In this document: positions 57,625 through 64,000 of the stretch, piece by piece
How positions within the stretch are numbered: the first letter of the stretch is position 1
How the letters are laid out: each line of letters begins with the position of its first letter
Source of the DNA: JBBDIP01 sp964602455
GTDB lineage: Bacteria > Bacillota > Sulfobacillia > Fermentithermobacillales > Fermentithermobacillaceae
Direction of reading: 5' to 3'
Assembly (NCBI GenBank): GCA_964602455.1
Contig: CAZRRG010000002.1
Location: 3,205-67,204 of the forward strand
Length of the DNA: 64,000 bases
Notes under the pieces: generated by a model
What the model saw: only the letters and a program-made list of their open reading frames with translations
The model's database searches: none
What the model was told of the DNA's origin: nothing
Program-made: the position numbers and the translations under genes

Positions 57625-59201
57625 GATAGAGTTTCCTCCAGTGAACCCTTGGACTCGGGTGCCTTCTCCCCGTCATCTTTCTTCTTGATGATCGTGTCGA
57701 TTCGGAGTATGGCACAAGCTATCTCAAGAGCGGCCTTAAGCGCGTGGAGTTTGACCGGGGCCGGGTCAAGGATCCCCATCTCCATCATGTCGGCCACTTC
57801 GCCGCTGTCACAATCTATGGCAAGGTTGTGGTTGCCGGTCTCAGTCTGCTGGGAGATGGCGTCGCCCACCTTTTCAAGCGGGTTGAACCCCGCGTTGGCC
57901 ACGATCTGGGCGAGAGGCCGCTTCAGAGCCTCCACCACACATGTGAGTCCGTATGCCTGCATTCCCTTCTGGGAAAGCCTCATCTTCTCAACTTCGCGGG
58001 CACAGGCAAGTTCGATCGCTCCCCCGCCTGCGACTACGCCGCCCTTCACCGCAGCCTGGACCGAGGACGCGGCGTCAGTGCAGATGCGCTCGCGCTCGCC
58101 CCTGACCTCCTGGGTGCTGGCTCCTACAAGTATGGTGGCCATTGGCTTGCCGCTGCCGCCCAGGATGCGGATGTTCTCCAACTTCTGATCCTGGTATGCG
58201 CGCTCGGCTGAGCCCAGGTACTTGGCCAGCTCACCGGCCGGCTTGTGGAGAGCCGTGCGCTTCACGGCCCGCGCCCCTGTGTGCTCGCAGACCTTGCGCA
58301 GTTCGGCGGATGAGACCCTGGTCACGACCATAGCTCCGGCATCGGTGAGGATCTCTTCCGCTTCATCGGAGATGCCCTTGTCGACAACCACCAGCCCTAC
58401 GCCGAGAGAGATGATCTTGGCCAGGTCCTCTTTGAACTCTTTTTGCAGCTCCAGATACTTTTGGAAACCGGCTTCGGTGGACAGCGCCTCTTCCTCGACT
58501 TCCTCGGGCTCGAGGGCGTCGTCGACACACAGGATCTTGGGCGCGTCCACGCTCTCGGGCATCGCCTCGTTGAGACGTTCCTTATCTATGATGATGCCGG
58601 CGAAAACTTCGTTGTCAGCGCCCTCTTTGGCCACGATCGTGTCGGCCAGTTTGAACCTAGGATCGAGGAGTTTCTCCCTGCCCACCATCTTTGCCGCTTC
58701 GCATACAAGATCGGCTATGTCCTTGTTGCCGCGGCCCGCGACCAGAGCGACCCGGTGAACGATAGGGTCGGTCACGTCATCCACCTTGACCGCTTTCTCG
58801 GCGACAAACTCCAACGACCTCTTTACGCCTGCCACAACGCCGTCTATCAGCCTTGTGACGGGGACGCCCCGGACAGCTTGGTTCACACCCTCGGAGAGCA
58901 GCGCCCCTGCCATGATGGTGGCGGTGGTTGTGCCGTCTCCTACCTCTTCCTCCTGGGCGCGGGCGGTGTTAATGACCATCTTGGCCGCGGGATGGTTCAC
59001 GTCCATCCTAGTGAGGATGGTCATCCCGTCATTGGTGATGATGACTTCGCCAAACCGATCAACCAGCAGTGTATCAAGGCCTTTGGGGCCGATGGTCCCC
59101 TCGACTGCCGAGGCGATGGCCCTTACTGCGGCGGCATTGGTAAGCAGCGCGCCCAGTCTCTCGTCAATCTCGGAGTTCTGGGATGCCTGTTTCAGAGTCA
59201 A
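57621..59201 (-). CDS. Archaeal-type (group II/III) chaperonin in a bacterial heat-shock operon
   Basis: A 526-residue TCP-1/thermosome-like chaperonin subunit, not GroEL: GTIGPKGLDTLLVDRFGEVI, VIITNDGMTILTRMDVNHPA, QEEEVGDGTTTATIMAGALL (nucleotide site), VLVGASTQEVRGERERICTD, KGGVVAGGGAIELACAREVE and MEMGILDPAPVKLHALKAAL. The apical region (about 200-350) fits a built-in lid rather than a GroES partner. Bacterial group III chaperonins are known from Carboxydothermus hydrogenoformans and some other Firmicutes, where they are heat-shock linked. Here it is second in the operon after hrcA, with GGAGGG before TTG 59201, and coupled to dnaJ by TTGA. It occupies the place of grpE-dnaK. Confidence 0.95.
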   Translation of the reverse strand: MTLKQASQNSEIDERLGALLTNAAAVRAIASAVEGTIGPKGLDTLLVDRFGEVIITNDGMTILTRMDVNHPAAKMVINTARAQEEEVGDGTTTATIMAGALLSEGVNQAVRGVPVTRLIDGVVAGVKRSLEFVAEKAVKVDDVTDPIVHRVALVAGRGNKDIADLVCEAAKMVGREKLLDPRFKLADTIVAKEGADNEVFAGIIIDKERLNEAMPESVDAPKILCVDDALEPEEVEEEALSTEAGFQKYLELQKEFKEDLAKIISLGVGLVVVDKGISDEAEEILTDAGAMVVTRVSSAELRKVCEHTGARAVKRTALHKPAGELAKYLGSAERAYQDQKLENIRILGGSGKPMATILVGASTQEVRGERERICTDAASSVQAAVKGGVVAGGGAIELACAREVEKMRLSQKGMQAYGLTCVVEALKRPLAQIVANAGFNPLEKVGDAISQQTETGNHNLAIDCDSGEVADMMEMGILDPAPVKLHALKAALEIACAILRIDTIIKKKDDGEKAPESKGSLEETLS

Positions 59202-59224
59202 CTACGTCCCTCCTGTGCGGCCCC

Positions 59225-60250
59225 TCATTCGTCGGCAGAGAAACACCTGGAGAGCTTCTGCTCAAACTGGCGGACCAGGGCGACGGCCTTCGAGTAGTCC
59301 ATCCTCCTTGGCCCCAGTATGCCTACTTTGCCTTCGGTGTTGCCGAACGTGAAGACGCCGAACACGAGGGAGAGATCCTGTACTGCCTCCACCTCGTTCT
59401 CTTTTCCTATGCGGATGAACGGGTCTTTGTCGAGGCCGTCCTTTACCAGCGCAGCCTGGATGACAGCGTCAGACTCCACGGCGCAGAGGAGGTCCTTAAC
59501 CTTGTCGACGTCCTTGAACTCTGGGTGGGACAGGAGATTCGCGGTACCGCCGACATAGAGGCGGTCGTGCTCGGGCTCGCTAACCAACCCGCGCAGGAAT
59601 TCCATTACCTGGTCAACTATCCGGGCGTAACGGCGCGCTTCTTCCTTCAGGAGCTCGTAAGCCCTGTCGGCCACCTTCTCCACCGCCAGGTTGGTCAAGT
59701 GGCGCGAGAGAAGCGCCGATATGTGATCCAGTTCCTCCCGCGGCATCGGCGGGACCTCGATCTGGCAGCTCTCGACGAACCCCACGTCCGTGACAATGAC
59801 GAGTAGAGCCTGCTCCGCGCTGATGGGTATCAGGTGAATGGACTTATAGGTAACGGTCTCAGACTCGGGACCGAGGATAAATCCAAGGTAGTTGGAGGTT
59901 TCAGAGATCGTGCGGACAGTCTCTTTGAGGAGCGAGACCACGTCCTTCACTCTTCTGCGGAAGAGCGATTCGATGGCGCGAGAGTCATCCTGGGAAAGGC
60001 CTCGGCTGGGCATGAGTTCATCCACGTAGAAGCGGTAACCTCTGTCCGAAGGGACCCTTCCTGACGAAGTGTGGGGCTTGTCGAGGTAGCCGGTCTCCTC
60101 CAAGTCGGCCATCTCGTTCCTTATGGTCGCGGGACTGACTCCGAGCCTGTACCTTCGCGCTATAACCCTGGAACCAACTGGCTGGCCGGTCTCGATGTGT
60201 TCCTCGACCACCGCCTTCAGGACTTCCGCTTTCCTGTCGTCGAGAGTCAC
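59225..60250 (-). CDS. hrcA: Heat-inducible transcription repressor HrcA
   Basis: A 341-residue repressor: RKAEVLKAVVEEHIETGQPV, SPATIRNEMADLEETGYLDK (helix-turn-helix), HTSSGRVPSDRGYRFYVDEL, then the C-terminal sensing domain ending LGILGPRRMDYSKAVALV. It binds CIRCE elements, and its folding normally depends on GroEL in Bacillus; which chaperonin does this here is an open point. GTG 60250 lies just behind the ribosome site that follows CIRCE. First gene of the operon. Confidence 0.97.
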   Translation of the reverse strand: MTLDDRKAEVLKAVVEEHIETGQPVGSRVIARRYRLGVSPATIRNEMADLEETGYLDKPHTSSGRVPSDRGYRFYVDELMPSRGLSQDDSRAIESLFRRRVKDVVSLLKETVRTISETSNYLGFILGPESETVTYKSIHLIPISAEQALLVIVTDVGFVESCQIEVPPMPREELDHISALLSRHLTNLAVEKVADRAYELLKEEARRYARIVDQVMEFLRGLVSEPEHDRLYVGGTANLLSHPEFKDVDKVKDLLCAVESDAVIQAALVKDGLDKDPFIRIGKENEVEAVQDLSLVFGVFTFGNTEGKVGILGPRRMDYSKAVALVRQFEQKLSRCFSADE

Positions 60251-60263
60251 TCGGCCCCCTCCT

Positions 60264-60290
60264 TTAGCACTCGTGAAGCGGGAGTGCTAA
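60264..60290 (-). promoter_or_regulatory. CIRCE operator
   Basis: A perfect TTAGCACTC (60264-60272), 9-base spacer, GAGTGCTAA (60282-60290). It lies between the -10 box and the ribosome site of hrcA, so HrcA would repress the whole hrcA-chaperonin-dnaJ-rsmE unit. Confidence 0.97.
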
Positions 60291-60299
60291 CCTAGATGC

Positions 60300-60329
60300 A
60301 AAATAGCACGGGATTAGGAAGAGTGTCAA
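60300..60329 (-). promoter_or_regulatory. Promoter of the hrcA-chaperonin-dnaJ operon
   Basis: On the minus strand TTGACA (60329-60324) and TATTTT (60305-60300) are 18 bases apart, ending 10 bases before the CIRCE element. It fits in the 97-base gap after spoIIP. Confidence 0.7.
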
Positions 60330-60347
60330 TGACTAGGGGCGGGTGCC

Positions 60348-61454
60348 CTACTTGGGCAGGTCAGGCGCGACCGGCAAGAGAACGCTGGCCATTGCCCAGG
60401 CCAAGGCCTCGACGCTGTTCTTGCACTCTGCCATCGTGTTTTCAACGCCTCCGCACTCCACCAGGATCGCCATGGGGGAGTGCTTCTGGTTGTACACAGC
60501 GGACTCAAAGAGAATCCCTCTCGAGACGCCGGGGTAGCCTTCCTCCAGCTTGCTTAGGATCTTGCGGGCAAACTCGTTGTTCTGAACCCATTTGGGGTTA
60601 TCGGTCCCTACGACCATGAGGATGCGGGCGTAGGACTTGCCCCTCACCGTAACCGCAGTAATGCTTCGCGGTTGGCTGTCCCGGTGGACATCGACCAGCA
60701 CCTGGCACGACGGGTACTTCTGGAGGATCGCCTTTACCGTGGATTCCGACCGGTAATAGGCTCCTATCCTGCTATCTTTGTCATGGACTGTGGTCGAGTG
60801 CAGCGTGGGAATGCGGTATACATTTTGCAGTTCCTGAGCGAGCATGGCGCCTATTTGAATCACCGTGCGGGAGGGTACGTCGGAAAAGGCCTGGGCGGCG
60901 TCCTTCTTCCCTAGCTCGGGCAGGAACGACTCGGTGGCGTGGGTGTGGTAGATGGCCACGAGCGGACCGGAGTCGGCCAGCACTGCCGCAGGAGTGGCGT
61001 CTTCGCCAGGCGGAAGCGAGAACAGCACCGGCAGAAGGCCCCAGTCGTCCTCAAGGTCCGAAGGCGAATCCGGCGCGGCCAAAGACTCGGTGTCGACTAG
61101 AAAGCCTGAGATCCCGGCAAACGCCAGGTCCCTCGGGTATCTCGGTACAAATCCTAGGAGGTAGCCGGCCGCTTGATGCAGGATACCGGGCGACGTGGCA
61201 TCATCCCGGAGGTCCTCGGCGTAGGCGAGGATTGGAAAGGCCGCTTTCATGACTTCTCTGGCCATACCGCGCCTGGACAGCACCAGGCCCTGCACGGAAA
61301 TAGTCAGCGCCTGGGGAGTCTCGGGTTCCCACTCGCCCCCAAACGCCGGCGCAGTGAGGTCAACCCTGACTGAAAGCACGAAGACCGCCATGAGGACAAT
61401 GAGGAGCCCCTGGTACATGAACAGCCGGGCCCTTCTCTTTCCGTCAGCGGCCAC
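60348..61454 (-). CDS. spoIIP: Stage II sporulation protein P
   Basis: A 368-residue protein with an N-terminal transmembrane helix (LLIVLMAVFVLSVRVDLTAP region) and a C-terminal SpoIIP amidase domain: AIYHTHATESFLPELGKKD (zinc His and Glu), SCQVLVDVHRDSQPR (zinc His), VVGTDNPKWVQNNEFARKI and ILVECGGVENTMAE (catalytic Glu). It removes stem peptides from peptidoglycan during engulfment. GTG 61454 follows GGGGGTGAGG. It is strong evidence for an endospore former. Confidence 0.95.
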   Translation of the reverse strand: MAADGKRRARLFMYQGLLIVLMAVFVLSVRVDLTAPAFGGEWEPETPQALTISVQGLVLSRRGMAREVMKAAFPILAYAEDLRDDATSPGILHQAAGYLLGFVPRYPRDLAFAGISGFLVDTESLAAPDSPSDLEDDWGLLPVLFSLPPGEDATPAAVLADSGPLVAIYHTHATESFLPELGKKDAAQAFSDVPSRTVIQIGAMLAQELQNVYRIPTLHSTTVHDKDSRIGAYYRSESTVKAILQKYPSCQVLVDVHRDSQPRSITAVTVRGKSYARILMVVGTDNPKWVQNNEFARKILSKLEEGYPGVSRGILFESAVYNQKHSPMAILVECGGVENTMAECKNSVEALAWAMASVLLPVAPDLPK

Positions 61455-61556
61455 TTATGTCCTCACCCCCTTCTTGGATATGACCTTGGGAGCTGGAACA
61501 TTCGCCGCGAGAAGAAGCCCGGCTGTCGGAATGCCTGCGCCTATGACGCGAGTTCT

Positions 61557-61898
61557 CTAACGGATCACCGTCGGTACGAAGGCGTCGATGATGCCCACCA
61601 CAAGCGACGCCAAGAGAGCGCCAAGGATGCTTACCGTCATCCCCGGGACAAGATACTGGGCCACGTAGATCACGATAGCAGCGACTATGAAACCAACGAT
61701 TCCCCGGGACTGGGGCGAGACTCTCTCGCCGAGGATCGCTTCGATCGCCCAGCCCAAAGCGGCGATGACGATGGCGGCCAGTAGCGCGTTCACAAAGCCG
61801 AATACATTAAAGCCCGGCAGGACCAATCCCATAACCATTAGAACGATGGCCGACACGATGAATCTCACTATGGCGCCGATCCAAGAACTCCCGCGCAC
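61557..61898 (-). CDS. Phage holin superfamily IV (YvlD-like) membrane protein
   Basis: A 113-residue protein with four hydrophobic segments: FIVSAIVLMVMGLVLPGFNV, GFVNALLAAIVIAALGWAIE, GIVGFIVAAIVIYVAQYLVP and LGALLASLVVGIIDAFVP. This is the Phage_holin_4_2 pattern of chromosomal YvlD-type proteins, which are not usually phage genes. GTG 61898 follows GGAGGTGAG; the frame is open another 48 codons without support. Function unknown, membrane associated. Confidence 0.82.
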   Translation of the reverse strand: MRGSSWIGAIVRFIVSAIVLMVMGLVLPGFNVFGFVNALLAAIVIAALGWAIEAILGERVSPQSRGIVGFIVAAIVIYVAQYLVPGMTVSILGALLASLVVGIIDAFVPTVIR

Positions 61899-61985
61899 GC
61901 TCCTCACCTCCGTTCCGGTAGAATGGAATCGCAAGCTATCGTATCCTTGTACTGGGAAAGATATGCGGAAACACCTGCGTGTGCA

Positions 61986-62014
61986 TTGACATCGCCAACG
62001 CATGATCATAAAAT
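61986..62014 (+). promoter_or_regulatory. Strong promoter of the tRNA cluster
   Basis: TTGACA (61986-61991), a 17-base gap and TAAAAT (62009-62014), with the first tRNA starting 13 bases after the -10 box. Confidence 0.85.
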
Positions 62015-62027
62015 ACTCGTTGATCGC

Positions 62028-62102
62028 TCCTCGATAGCTCAACGGCAGAGCATCCGGCTGTTAACCGGAGGGTTGTAGGTTCGAATCCTACTCGAGGAGC
62101 CA
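62028..62102 (+). tRNA. tRNA-Asn (anticodon GTT)
   Basis: A 75-base cloverleaf: acceptor TCCTCGA/TCGAGGA, anticodon stem TCCGG/CCGGA around CTGTTAA (GTT), T-arm GTAGG TTCGAAT CCTAC, discriminator G and encoded CCA. Confidence 0.96.
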
Positions 62103-62110
62103 ATTAACGT

Positions 62111-62185
62111 GCGCCCGTAGCTCAGCGGCAGAGCGGTCGGCTCATAACCGATTGGTCGGGTGTTCGATGCACCCCGGGCGCACCA
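62111..62185 (+). tRNA. tRNA with CAT anticodon (elongator Met, or Ile2)
   Basis: A 75-base cloverleaf: acceptor GCGCCCG/CGGGCGC, anticodon loop CTCATAA (CAT), discriminator A and encoded CCA. A G1-C72 pair and no three-G/three-C anticodon stem rule out the initiator. Elongator Met is favoured. Lysidine-modified Ile2 cannot be excluded without testing TilS identity elements. Confidence 0.9.
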
Positions 62186-62199
62186 AATTGTTATAGCGT

Positions 62200-62274
62200 G
62201 GCCCCATGGTCAAGAGGTTAAGACACCGCCCTTTCAAGGCGGTAACACGGGTTCGATTCCCGTTGGGGCCACCA
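62200..62274 (+). tRNA. tRNA-Glu (anticodon TTC)
   Basis: A 75-base cloverleaf: acceptor GGCCCCA/TGGGGCC, anticodon stem CCGCC/GGCGG around CTTTCAA (TTC), T-arm ACGGG TTCGATT CCCGT, discriminator A and encoded CCA. Third of the cluster; spacing to the CAT tRNA is 14 bases. Confidence 0.96.
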
Positions 62275-62374
62275 AATCTCCCGCTGGTTTCCCGTTCGCA
62301 ACCCTAACCCTGAAGGACCTTTTCGTCGATGCTTTCATAGATGAGCAAAAGACCGCTTCGCTGTTGAACACTAG

Positions 62375-63646
62375 ATGCGAGGGGCACTGGTATCAGAGAT
62401 ACTCTCTCAAGTCAGGGAAGTGCGTGAGTTGGACCGGTTGCTAGAATCGTACGGTACGGGGAATAGCCTCCGCACCCTTGTCAAATACCTGGCCTTGACG
62501 GCGGTGGTGGGTCTATCCACCGCCTACGCAATACTCCACGGTGCTTCCTTCCCCGACGTAGGCACCGTTCTCCTGTACGCGGTTCTGGGCTTGGCAGGCC
62601 ATCACCTGGTCGTTGCGTTCCCAGGCGGCCAGTCTATCAGCCTGGATGATCCCGTGACGTTTGCCGCGCTCTGGTGCTTTGGCGCCCCGGTGGCCATACT
62701 TACTTCGGTCCCTGCCTCTCTCATCCAGTTCTTCACCCGAAAGCGCGGGCTCCTGAACGTCCTGTTCAATGCGGGACAGCTCACTCTGTCGATAGCGGCT
62801 GCCGGTATCACGGCCAACGCGCTGCGTGGGCTTCTCGCAAACGGAAACCAGGTGGCCGAGGTGCTCGTTGTCGCTGTGACCATAGCAGTGTTCGACCTCG
62901 CCAACAACGGATTTGTCGCGCTTGCCATCTCGATAGACCAGGAACAGCCGTGGGAGGCGGTATTCCGCCGGATCGCGCTTGTCGACAGGCGTAACTCCCT
63001 GGTCCTGTGGTACTTCGTGAACATCTCCGGCGTGCTCCTATCGACCTACATGGGCAAGGCCGGAACGCTGTTCGTCTTCCTTGGGGTCCTGGCCCTTTGG
63101 GCGCAGATGCAGTTCGAGCGCGAGGCCGCCAGAAAGGCGCAAGAGGCCCAAACCGACGTCCTCACGGGGCTCTTCAACACCCGCTACCTTGAGGATTGGA
63201 TGGGAAGCGAGTTTCCAAAGATCGTGGCGCGGGATGAAGCCGAGTGCTCTCTGGTGTTCGTGGACGTCGACGGGCTAAAGCAGGTCAATGATACTTACGG
63301 TCACGAGGCCGGAGACAGCGTCCTCACCCACCTTGCCAAGATCCTGCGCTCAGTCACTCGCGCCAACGACAAGGTGGTAAGGTACGGCGGCGACGAGTTC
63401 ATCCTCATCTGTCAGGACGCCGGCGTCGCCGAAGCCACCGCCATTGGCCAGCGGATCCTCCAGGCAATCAAGAAGGACCCCCTGATCTACGACGGACACG
63501 AAGTGGGCTACGGTGTCAGCATGGGCGTGGCGTCGTTCCCCAAACACTCCATGTTCAGCCGCGACCTCATCCGGATGGCGGACAAGGCCATGTACCTCGC
63601 CAAGAGAGAGGGCGGCAACATGGTGTACACTGCCGACAGCCTATAA
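62375..63646 (+). CDS. Membrane-bound GGDEF diguanylate cyclase
   Basis: A 423-residue protein. About 240 N-terminal residues form six to eight transmembrane helices (from YLALTAVVGLSTAYAILHGA), a sensor of unrecognised type. The GGDEF domain (about 265-420) has LTGLFNTRYLEDWM, VFVDVDGLKQVNDTYGHEAG and VRYGGDEFILICQ. The intact GGDEF signature and metal Asp predict active cyclic di-GMP synthesis. No RxxD inhibitory site was sought exhaustively. The ATG at 62375 has no good ribosome site; TTG 62429 is an alternative. It lies 100 bases after tRNA-Glu. Confidence 0.93.
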   Translation: MRGALVSEILSQVREVRELDRLLESYGTGNSLRTLVKYLALTAVVGLSTAYAILHGASFPDVGTVLLYAVLGLAGHHLVVAFPGGQSISLDDPVTFAALWCFGAPVAILTSVPASLIQFFTRKRGLLNVLFNAGQLTLSIAAAGITANALRGLLANGNQVAEVLVVAVTIAVFDLANNGFVALAISIDQEQPWEAVFRRIALVDRRNSLVLWYFVNISGVLLSTYMGKAGTLFVFLGVLALWAQMQFEREAARKAQEAQTDVLTGLFNTRYLEDWMGSEFPKIVARDEAECSLVFVDVDGLKQVNDTYGHEAGDSVLTHLAKILRSVTRANDKVVRYGGDEFILICQDAGVAEATAIGQRILQAIKKDPLIYDGHEVGYGVSMGVASFPKHSMFSRDLIRMADKAMYLAKREGGNMVYTADSL

Positions 63647-63767
63647 GACTTTGTACGCGAATCGCCAATAAGGCATGCGATAACCATCCGCGCTCGGGAT
63701 ACAGTCACGTCAAGGTGGTTGAGGAGTTCCTATGAGACATGTCGTGACTACTGGAATCTGCTTGGGT
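63647..63767. other. Gene-free stretch after the GGDEF gene
   Basis: No supported gene, tRNA or terminator seen. Short GTCGTGAC/GTCACG-like words precede the inverted-repeat region. Confidence 0.4.
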
Positions 63768-63998
63768 CATGCCGTGAATATTAGTCCCAACGTTATATTC
63801 CTTCTGATGACCAATAGGCAGCAAAAGTGTGGTCATGAGGCGACCACATCCCAACCATGGGTCGTCCCACGACCACACTTTTCGACACATTAGTCTTCCG
63901 TTGACTGGTAGGAAACCTCCTATTGGTCATCGTATGACCGGCGGAAATCTGGGTAATCACCCGGTGACCAATAGCGGCCAACTATGGCTCACGGCATG
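63768..63998. repeat. Nested inverted repeats in the gene-free right edge
   Basis: Three inverted pairs are stacked one inside another: CATGCCGTGA (63768-63777) with TCACGGCATG (63989-63998); GATGACCAATAGG (63806-63818) with CCTATTGGTCATC (63919-63931); AAAAGTGTGGTC (63823-63834) with GACCACACTTTT (63871-63882). Small palindromes (TGTGGTC/GACCACA, GGTCGT-CCC-ACGACC, GGTCAT-CGT-ATGACC) fill the centre. No credible gene is present. It may be a structured RNA, a MITE-like element or an operator field, and it may continue past the window. Confidence 0.75.
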
Positions 63999-64000
63999 CC

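Noticed and set aside
61557..61898. Prophage remnant because of the holin-like gene
   Set aside because: The YvlD-type family is usual on chromosomes, and no other phage gene is nearby.
63705..63981. Small minus-strand frames at the right edge
   Set aside because: They lie in the inverted repeats, have no ribosome site and no family resemblance.

Overview
The window reads as a chromosomal segment of a GC-rich, endospore-forming Bacillota (Firmicutes, Clostridia-like in the broad sense). The grounds are spoIIP, the yqfC-yqfD sporulation pair, a PdaB-like deacetylase, RpoD with the dgt-dnaG-rpoD order, a gap-pgk-tpiA-gpmI-eno-secG glycolytic operon, a yqfC-yqfD-phoH-pgpH-ybeY-dgkA-recO-glyQS-ppdK block, an AGKT-type tmRNA tag, HrcA/CIRCE control and an S-layer homology domain. 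TTG and GTG starts are very common, and many adjacent genes overlap by 4 bases (TTGA or ATGA), so operons look tightly coupled. I cannot name the species.

Layout. 1-6.9 kb (minus): serine hydrolase (cut by the window edge), gamma-glutamyltransferase, M14 carboxypeptidase, a PrsW-like membrane protein and a PH-domain membrane protein. 7.1-12.4 kb: MATE exporter, tRNA-Pro, a conserved hypothetical gene antisense to the tRNA end, a PadR/HAAS-domain pair, a methyltransferase and type II pantothenate kinase. 12.4-16.6 kb (minus): SLH-polysaccharide deacetylase, PHP hydrolase, ATP-grasp ligase and metallo-beta-lactamase-fold hydrolase as one unit. 16.8-22.4 kb: M20 peptidase, GntR regulator, and marR-DUF2179-rph-rdgB-yfcE-like phosphodiesterase. 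22.5-26.0 kb (plus): a compact iron-sulfur/NifX-like cluster (DUF5320, DUF134, NifX-like, two MinD-ferredoxin ATPases, NifX-like) behind a promoter flanked by an inverted repeat. 26.1-33.9 kb (minus): ssrA, smpB, HD protein and the secG-to-gap glycolytic operon. 34-35.1 kb: a two-gene chromate transporter. 35.2-35.6 kb: a gene-free stretch with two different tandem repeat arrays. 35.7-52.2 kb (minus): rpoD, dnaG, dgt, ppdK, glyS, glyQ, recO, dgkA, ybeY, pgpH, phoH, yqfD, yqfC, rpsU. 52.3-61.9 kb (minus): ddl, mtaB, PdaB-like deacetylase, rsmE, dnaJ, a group II/III (thermosome-type) chaperonin, hrcA, spoIIP and a small holin-like membrane protein. 62.0-64 kb (plus): a tRNA cluster (Asn, CAT-anticodon, Glu), a GGDEF diguanylate cyclase, and a gene-free end full of nested inverted repeats.

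The most notable system is the heat-shock operon. Behind a perfect CIRCE element the order is hrcA, archaeal-type chaperonin, dnaJ, rsmE; grpE and dnaK are not where they normally sit, so a co-chaperone DnaJ is paired in the operon with a thermosome-like chaperonin. Other places worth a second look are the DUF5320/DUF134/MinD-ferredoxin cluster with its inverted-repeat promoter, the 32-base-period repeat array beside rpoD, the SLH-deacetylase/PHP/ATP-grasp/MBL operon, and the inverted-repeat region at the right edge.
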